DNA of 64,000 nt from Inia geoffrensis (Eukaryota > Chordata > Mammalia > Artiodactyla > Iniidae): the NCBI GenBank assembly GCA_036417435.1, contig CM070899.1:147884237-147948236 (forward strand), given 5' to 3'. The notes beneath the pieces are model-generated. The model was not told the DNA's origin, ran no database searches, and saw nothing but the letters and a program-made list of their open reading frames with translations. The translations under genes were made by a program, and so were the position numbers. This document shows positions 57,591 through 64,000 of the stretch, one piece after another (position 1 is the first letter of the stretch; the number at the start of each line of letters is the position of its first letter).

Positions 57591-57665
57591 TTCTATGTTG
57601 ATTATATCCTGGAAAGCACTTAGCAGAATGCTTCACATGTAGTGAGTTCTCAATAAATAAACACT
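57591..57665 (+). mobile_element. MIR/L2 3' tail
   Basis: AAAGCACTTAGCAGAATGCTTCACATGTAGTGAGTTCTCAATAAATA is the shared MIR/L2-type terminal sequence. Confidence 0.6.
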
Positions 57666-58140
57666 GCTGAAAGAATGTTAGAATCCTTGATCTTCAGCAA
57701 AATTCTTATTTTAAATTTCCCTCATCTTTAGATAGATAGTTTCCAAGTGGGTTGTATTAACCCCAGGAAAGTAAAAAGAACCATTCTGTGACATCTTGGA
57801 AGGAAGTCTTAGAACTTCTTTCTCGTATTTAAAACATATTTTTAGTGGATGTTTTATACAATATATCCTACATTTGTACTGTACTGTATATAAACAACTT
57901 CATAAATAATCCATTACACTTAAAATAGGTGAAAGCGCAAATGCTAATATGTATGCAAAAGCAAAAGTATTTGGAATGCAAATCAGTACCATCAGGAGAT
58001 AGCACTTCACGCTCATTAAGATAACTAAAATAAAAAAGACAGACAATAACAAATGTGGACAAGATTGTGGAGAAATTGGACCCCTGGTATACTGTTGGTG
58101 AGAATGTAAAATGATACAGCCACTTTGGAAAACAATCTGA

Positions 58141-58288
58141 CCTTTCTTTCTTTTCTTTTCTTTCTTTTCTTTTTTCTTTCTTCCTTCCTTCCTTCCTTCC
58201 TTCCTTCCTTCCTTCCTTCCTTCCTTCCTTCCTTCCTTCCTTCCTTCCTTCCTTCCTCCCTCCCTCCCTCCCTCCCTTCCTTCCTTCC
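58141..58288. repeat. (TTCC)n / (GGAA)n microsatellite forming the SINE tail
   Basis: CTTT/TTTC units, then 19 uninterrupted TTCC units at 58181-58256, then TCCC units and TTCC again. It replaces the A tail of the SINE immediately to its right. On the minus strand it is a GGAA array and yields repetitive Arg/Lys/Glu/Gly frames. Confidence 0.97.
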
Positions 58289-58489
58289 ATTTTTTGTGTG
58301 GTACGCAGGCCTCTCACTGCTGTGGCCTCTCCCGTTGCGGAGCACAGGCTCCGGATGTGCAGGCTCAGCGGCCATGGCTCACGGGCCTAGCCGCTCCGTG
58401 ACATGTGGGATCCTCCCGGACCGGGGCACGAGCCCGTGTCCCCTGCATTGGCAGGTGGACTCTCAACCACTGCGCCACCAGGGAAGCCC
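58289..58489 (-). mobile_element. CHR-type SINE, short form
   Basis: Body from GTGTGGTACGCAGGCC to GGGAAGCCC, inserted in the L1. Only TGAC is clearly shared by the two flanks (58138-58141 and 58491-58494). Confidence 0.93.
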
Positions 58490-59045
58490 ATGACAATTCT
58501 TTAAATTGTTAAAAATAGGGTTACCATATGACCCAATGGTTCCACCTCTGGGGATATATGCAAAAGAAATGAAAACATATGTCCACACAAAAACTTGTAC
58601 ATGGATATTCATAGCAACATTATTCATAAGAGCCAAAAGGTAGAAACAATCTAAAAGCCCAACAACTGATGAAAGAATAAATAGAATGAGGTATATCCAT
58701 CCATACAGTGGATATCATGATGAGGAATGAAGTACTGACACATGCTACAACACAGATGAACCTTGAAAACTTTATGCTACATGAAAGAAGCCAGACACAA
58801 AAGGCCACATATTTTATTATTCCATTTATTTGTTATATCCAGAACGGTCAAATCCACAGAGATAGAAAGTAGATTAGTTGTTGCCTGGAGCTGGGGGGAA
58901 TGGAAAAATGGGTAGCAGCTGCTAATGTGTGTGAAGTTTCTTTTTGAAGTGATGAAAGTGTTCTACCATTAGATAATGTTGAGGGTTGTACAATTCTGTG
59001 AAAAACAAAACACTAAATAACAGTGGTTAAAACAAACAATAAAGA

Positions 59046-60470
59046 AAGAAAAATGTGTTTGAAAACCACTGCTGTAGATAAACTCACACAAACTGGTTGA
59101 AGCCAGTATAACTTAGAAGATCATGAGAGTAAAAAGATTCAATTCTGTTTACATTAGGTTGCCACATTTTTTTCTCTTTTTAAATAGCACAATCTCTAAA
59201 AGATGTTTTTCTTTAAATTATCCCTATAAGCTTTGATTTAACAAGAGATGTCATGTTTCATTTTGTGTATGCTCACAGTGGTCTAAAAGGAACCCCACTG
59301 GATGTACATTGAGGAATTAAGACATGCTGCATAAAATTGTTCTGTGAATTAGAAGAAAAACAATTTTATTAGATTTGTAATCTGTTCTCATTTAAGGGAC
59401 TGTGGAGAATAGAGAAGAAGGAGTTCATATTTTCTTCTATTTAAGGCTGGAAGGCTCAGAGTTTACCCGTTATTCCACTTCTTGACCTGTTTTTGGATGG
59501 CAGGGAATTCCCCCCCTACCCCTTTTTTCTCATTTCTGAGTAATTATCAAGGGCAAAGTACTGTTGGCTTGAATTGTCATTCAGATTGCTGTAGATGGCA
59601 CTGTTTTAGCTCCTTGGTTGGAGACTAATCTAATAAATAAATCCAGTCTAATATCTGGTATTCTTTCCAGAGAGATTACTTAAGGATCCTGATGTGTTTG
59701 ACAGTTACCTTGAGTTCTTACTCTGGGAAAAGTAGTTCTGTAGGTATGCTGGTGCTGGAAGTAAATCCAGCTTTTGTGGGGACTTCAGTTGAATTTGGGA
59801 GATCCTCTATAAGAAAAAGATTACAAATTTTAAATATAAAAATACTACAAAAGTGAATTTCTGTTTCGAGAGATAAAAGACATAACAAATCACACAGGTA
59901 AAATGCTGCCAAACCCCACCAACATGAAATCTAAAAAAACCCAACTCATTTCAAACTTTATGTCTCTCCCCTCCTTCCCAACTCTCACTGCCAGGTGCTG
60001 TAGGATGTATTTGGAACACAGTAGAATTCCTGGCCCAACTTTCATGTCACATCTTTGGGTGAGTCAGCAAGTTGGAAGTAGGAGAGTTATTGGAAGTTCT
60101 TTCTACACCAGGATGGTAGCTATGACTTAACTATACAAGGGATTCACTATGGACCTTATAAATGGGTACCACTAACCAGAAAGTCAATATATCCCAACTC
60201 AGCCCCTCCTGAGTGTGATGCGCAAAATGCCACGGACACCACCTTACCACACCACAGAAGGGAAGTGTGATGGAGGGAAGTGGGAAAGTGACATTATCAG
60301 AAAGGAGACAGAAGGCAGTGTTAACTCATGGCTATTAAAATTCCCACTTCTGTAAATTTTATGACAGTAGGGCTGTGGGAGGAGCCTGTTAATGAGAGGT
60401 TTGAAGCTTAAGCTTCTTTAGCTTCGTGGTAAATATGTCTCCGCTGACCTCTCCTTTTCAGAGACATTTT
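59046..60470. other. Unassigned stretch
   Basis: About 1.4 kb with nothing recognised apart from a short hAT-like TTTGAAAACCACTGCTGTAG at 59058. The 75-codon plus-strand frame at 59903-60130 has no domain. Confidence 0.4.
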
Positions 60471-60485
60471 GCAGATATCCATTTA

Positions 60486-60759
60486 TTATTTTTTTAATTT
60501 TAATTTTAAAAATATTTATTTATTTATCTTGTTGCACCAGGTCTTAGTTGTGGCAGGTGGTCTCCTTAGTTGTGGCTTGCAGGCTCCTTAGTTGTGGCCT
60601 GCTGGCTCCTCAGTTGTGGCACGTGAGCTCCTTAGTTGTGGCACGCAAACTCTCAGTTGTGGCATGCGTGTGGGATCTAGTTCCCTGATCAGGGATCGAA
60701 CCTGGGCCCCCTGCATTGGGAGTGCAGAGTCTCAACCACTGTGTCACCAGGGAAGTCCC
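60486..60759 (-). mobile_element. CHR/Bov-tA-type SINE with internal short repeats
   Basis: Flanked by an exact 14-bp duplication CAGATATCCATTTA (60472-60485 and 60760-60773). T-rich tail on the left; six CTTAGTTGTGGC-like units spaced about 20-25 bases apart in the body; then GGGATCGAACCTGGGCCCCC, CTCAACCACTGTGTCACCAG and GGAAGTCC, the reverse of the tRNA-like head. An older subfamily than the short CHR copies. Confidence 0.92.
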
Positions 60760-60773
60760 CAGATATCCATTTA

Positions 60774-61224
60774 AATGAATCTGTTTTCCCCATTTTATCT
60801 GGGCAATTTCATAGGAATAACAAGTTCATAGGACATTTTGAAACATTACAGTTTAAAATTGAGGGACTACAGAAAAAGAGGCAGCATGAGAAAAGTATTC
60901 TTTAATATATCAAGATATATTTTCCTAGAAGATCTCCCATTTGTAGTACAGAGATGAAAACTATTTTTCCCCTCATAAAATACATTTAAGAAAATCCCAA
61001 ATCCATTGTAATGCCCTCACTATGGGAATATTATTAGATTACTGAGTCATTATGAGTCAGCAAATCTAAATCTTATCATACTGGCTTACAGCATCCCATG
61101 GAACCATCACTATTATGTATTTAAAAAGACGGGAAAAGATCACATTCTTTAATATATTTAACCAGAACACTGTAAAACCATCTCTAACGACTCATAGGCA
61201 CAATTCAGTTGTTTCATCTGTTTA
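60774..61224. other. Unassigned AT-rich stretch
   Basis: No family or frame recognised. Confidence 0.4.
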
Positions 61225-62150
61225 AGACATATATATTAGTGCCAACTACATGTAGGTCTTTGCTAGGCCTAGGGTGAATTTAGAGATTTATTAGACACAG
61301 ACTCTGTCCTCGAGGAGCTCGTAATTCTTTTTAAGCAGAACAAGGCATATATTCAGGTAACTATAATTAAATGCTGGGTAGCAGGCAGATATAAAAAAAA
61401 CAAACAAAAAACAAAACCCTGTGGAAATTCCTAAGAGAGAGAATATCATCCATTTATTTGAAGATGGAGGGGTGGACAGAATACCTCTGGTCCCTGACTT
61501 CACAGAGTTTATAATCTAGTGGGGAAGACGTGCACTAAATAACTCCACACGCTCATGACCGTCTCATTGTAAACTGCGATGTGTTATGAAAAAATAGATT
61601 TGGGAGACAATTAAAGAGGACCCTGGTTAAGATTGGAGCGTCATAAAATCTGAGAAGGTGACACATCAGAGAGAGCTGAGTGCTGAGTGTGAGTGACTGA
61701 GGTAGAGGGGGTAGAAGATTCTGGGCAGAGGGATGCACAAAGTGAGAACGGTTCTAAGGTGGGGAAAGCTTGGTTAGTTTAAGGAACTGAAAGAAGTTGA
61801 GTGTGGCTGGATTACAGCGCCTGGGCGAGAGCAGCATGAGGTGGTTCAGAGATCAGGAGTAGAAGCTAAATTCTGAAGGGCCTTACAGGCATGTTAACAA
61901 TTCTGTGCTATGGGAATCCTTTGGCGATATTAAACAAAACAAAACAAAACAACAACTCGTGAATGATACAGAGGATGGATTGGAAGCAGAAAAAAAGTAC
62001 TGGCAAGAGGTTGCTGGAGTCAATCAGGGAGAGACTATGGTGATTTGGACTAGTGCAGAAGCAACGAGGGTGGAGGCTAAGAAGTCATCGATTTTGCCCA
62101 TGAAGTTGAAAAGGCTTGGGTATGGATTGGGTGGGGAGTGAAAGAGAAGG
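61225..62150 (-). mobile_element. L2 LINE, fragmented
   Basis: GACTCTGTCCTCGAGGAGCTCG (61301) and GACTTCACAGAGTTTATAATCTAG (61497) are two copies of the same L2 tail motif, so at least two L2 ends lie in tandem. Further antisense L2 text follows: CAGAGGGATGCACAAAGTG, CTGAAGGGCCTTACAGGCATG, AAGAGGTTGCTGGAGTCAATCAGG and GATTTGGACTAGTGCAGAAGC. Confidence 0.7.
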
Positions 62151-62186
62151 ATCATACTAGACTGCTTGTTTTAATATTATAATCTT

Positions 62187-62269
62187 TTTTTAAATTAAAA
62201 AGATTTCATTGAAGTATAGTTAATCTACAATATTGCATTAGTTTCAGGTGTACAGCAAAGTAATTCAGA

Positions 62270-62301
<32 letters not shown>

Positions 62302-62898
62302 CATATATATACATATATGTATATACACATATATATCTGAAAATATTTTTCAAATTCTTTTCCATTATAGGTTTCTACCAGACACTGAGTGTTATTCAGT
62401 GTGCTACGCAGTAGGTCCTTGTTATTTATCTATTTTATATACAGTAGTGTGTATATGTTAATCCCAAACTCCAAATTTATGTCCTCCTCCCCCAGCCCCT
62501 CATCTGCCTTCCATCCCCTTTGATAACCATAAGTTTGTTTTCTATGTCTGTGCGTCTGTTTCTGCTTTGTAAATAAGTTCATTTCTATAATTTCTTAAGA
62601 TTATGCATATAAGTGATATATATATTTCTCTGTCTGACTTCACTTAGTATGATGATCTCTAGGTCCATCCATGTTGCTGCAAATAGCATTATTTCCTTCT
62701 TTTTTATGGCTGACTAGTATTCCATTGTATACATACCACATCTTCTTTATCCATTCATCTGTCAATAGACATTTAGGTGGCTCCCATGGCTTGGCTATTG
62801 TAATTAGTGCTGCTGTCCACACTGGGGTGCATTTATCTTTTTGAATTAGTTTTCTCTGGACATATGCCCAGGAGTGAGATTGCAGGATCATATGGTAT
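62187..62898 (-). mobile_element. 5'-truncated L1 with perfect 13-bp target duplication
   Basis: ATATTATAATCTT at 62174-62186 recurs exactly at 62899-62911. Between them, antisense 3' UTR (TTTCATTGAAGTATAGTTAATC, CCCAAACTCCAAATTTATGTCC) runs into the ORF2 end. The minus-strand frame at 62640-62891 contains KMWYVYNGIL and TIAKPWEPPKC, which fit the L1 ORF2 C-terminus. 712 bp long with no inversion. Confidence 0.95.
62264..62341. repeat. TA-rich palindrome
   Basis: Arms TTCAGATATATATA and TATATATCTGAA bracket a TA/GTATAC-rich core, giving a 78-bp near-palindrome inside the L1 3' UTR. Confidence 0.85.
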
Positions 62899-62911
62899 AT
62901 ATTATAATCTT

Positions 62912-63840
62912 AACTTTTTGACAAGACTGTGAGTTCATTTAGTCAGTAGACATGTTTTCTGCCGATGTGTAATGTCTACAGCATCAAGATTGTAGAAGGT
63001 GATTAAGAAATATGATTTTCGATTTGTTGTACTGGATAGAGAATCTGGTTCCCCTCGCCTTCTGCTCCTTAGGGTTTTCTTGTCTTCTTTCCATTACTGT
63101 GTATTTGCTTCTTGCTCCTGACCTTGGAGGAAGAACAGGAAAACCTGCCCCTCACACCTTGCATTTCAGGGCTACTTTCCATCCTCTTTCAATGTAGCAC
63201 AGGCTAGAGACACATAGCTGTTCTTGTTCTTTTGGATAAATACTGCGGGGTGGCCACTCTAGAAGGGCTATCCAGCATAGCAGCTGGTAGCCCAGCTGAG
63301 ATAAACAAATGTGATGCAGCAGTCAATATTTACTCTGTTTTTTGCACGGTTACCAGAGGAACATGGTTTTAAAATGTCCTTATACGCATCTTAATCATTT
63401 CCATGAATGCTTCAATGAAAATGGTGTGGGATCTGGTACTTTTAAATGATCTTCAAAGGAAGTGATGTCCTGGATTTTCACTGCCATCTGCATCTCCTGG
63501 CCTTTCTTGGAATTAGGAGGGTTGAAATAGGGCTGTAGTCATTTTGTTTCTTCATCTTGTGGGGAAGCAGGTATAGGTGATGAGCCCTGGGGGCAGAGCA
63601 GTTGCTCTGGAGGGTTTGTTGGATTTGGTGGGTGGCCATCACCGAAATGGCCTTTTCCTCCACCTTGGAGACCTGTTTCAGCCTGACACATTGTTCCTCA
63701 CATTCAGCTTTAGTGTCTAAGCAGTCTGAATGGGAAACTTGCATGAGAAAGAGGGTCAGGATTTGGAGGAGATTTGATTTGGAGTAGAGATGAAAAATGT
63801 CTGAGAGAAAGAACAAAGTGAAGGAAGAGGTAGATAGATG
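62912..63840. other. Unassigned stretch with overlapping minus-strand frames
   Basis: No repeat recognised. The minus strand has a 142-codon frame (63478-63906). A second frame is open from about 63700 to 63406 with a single stop near 63540. See findings. No domain was identified. Confidence 0.35.
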
Positions 63841-63844
63841 ACTG

Positions 63845-64000
63845 GCTTCATCATCTATTGCTGAGTTACAAATGACCACCAAATTTAGAGGCTTAAAACT
63901 ACACACATGTATTACCTTAGTTTCTGTGGGTCAGAACCGGGGCATGGATGACTGGATCCAGTGCTTCAGGGGTCTCTCACAGGCTACAATCAAGGTGTCA
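63845..64000 (-). mobile_element. MaLR/MLT1-like LTR, cut by the window end
   Basis: CATCTATTGCTGAGTTACAAATGACCACC, TAGAGGCTTAAAACTACA, CTTAGTTTCTGTGGGTCAGAACC and GCTTCAGGGGTCTCTCACAGGC fit the 3' part of an MLT1-related LTR read in reverse. Confidence 0.6.

Larger units (their letters stand above)
57945..59045 (+). mobile_element. L1 (ORF2 end and 3' UTR), split by a SINE
   Basis: Sense text at 57960-58140 (TTGGAATGCAAATCAGTACC, ACTGTTGGTGAGAATGTAAAATG) resumes at 58491 (TACCATATGACCCAATGGTTCC, AACAACTGATGAAAGAATAAATAG) and runs to 3' UTR (GTTGCCTGGAGCTGGGGGGAATGG, TTGAGGGTTGTACAATTCTG). An old copy, and one of the few sense-oriented LINEs in the window. Confidence 0.85.

Noticed and set aside
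57868..58375. 149- and 116-codon minus-strand frames rich in Gly-Arg-Lys-Glu repeats
   Set aside because: Produced by the GGAA microsatellite and the adjacent SINE and L1; not a gene.
62640..62891. 83-codon minus-strand frame with conserved-looking motifs
   Set aside because: It is the C-terminal end of L1 ORF2 in a 5'-truncated insertion, so it is recorded as a mobile element rather than a gene.

Overview
This window is ordinary mammalian nuclear DNA, almost certainly from a cetacean (whale or dolphin); hippopotamus is the main alternative. The evidence is a set of low-divergence tRNA-derived SINEs of the CHR type, which carry the 5' head GGGCTTCCCTGG and a body with ACACGGGTTCG and GATCCCACATGCCGCGGAGC. 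They sit among older placental repeats: L1, L2, MIR, CR1/L3, MLT1, MER5A and other hAT elements, and a mariner miniature element. No BovB or Bov-A block was noticed, which argues against a ruminant. Family names are from memory of consensus sequences; no database was searched.

No protein-coding gene, tRNA gene, rRNA gene or CRISPR array can be supported. Nearly every long open frame is explained by a repeat: the CHR SINE antisense frames, a CA/TG tract, a GGAA tract, L1 ORF1/ORF2 remnants, L2, or LTRs. The window is intronic or intergenic. All seven confidently oriented LTR insertions and most L1 copies lie on the minus strand. That is the pattern left by selection inside an intron transcribed from the plus strand, so a host gene on the plus strand is a reasonable but unproven inference.

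Layout. 1-7 kb: mostly unassigned sequence with MIR scraps, one candidate exon (3276-3452) and a CpG-bearing patch beside it. 7-8.2 kb: LTR remnants. 8.4-20.4 kb: MIR, L2 and hAT fossils, plus a cluster at 15.0-15.6 kb (AT/CA microsatellites, mariner MITE, LTR remnant, MIR). 21.8-25.3 kb: L1-rich block with a three-copy 79-bp tandem repeat and an L1 with inverted 5' end, 14-bp target duplication and nested SINE. 25.6-27.0 kb: a long sense L2. 27.2-28.8 kb: a SINE, then the 3' end of an old endogenous retrovirus (env transmembrane remnant plus LTR). 30-41 kb: sparse repeats, L1, and a SINE with an apparent 3' transduction. 41.6-43.1 kb: SINE, L1, tRNA-Glu-derived sequence and an LTR. 45.6-46.0 kb: intact-ended hAT element. 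48.3-49.5 kb: MIR split by MLT1 split by a solo LTR. 49.7-57.6 kb: L2, MIR and hAT remnants and a tandem AP-1/MARE motif. 57.9-59.0 kb: sense L1 split by a SINE with a large GGAA tail. 60.5-62.9 kb: SINE, L2, and a 5'-truncated L1 with a perfect 13-bp duplication. 63.8-64.0 kb: MaLR LTR running off the end.

No new gene system was found. The most useful leads are the orientation bias, the SINE transduction, the nested insertions that give relative ages, the 79-bp tandem array, the tandem TGAGTCAGC motif, and two weak exon-like signals.
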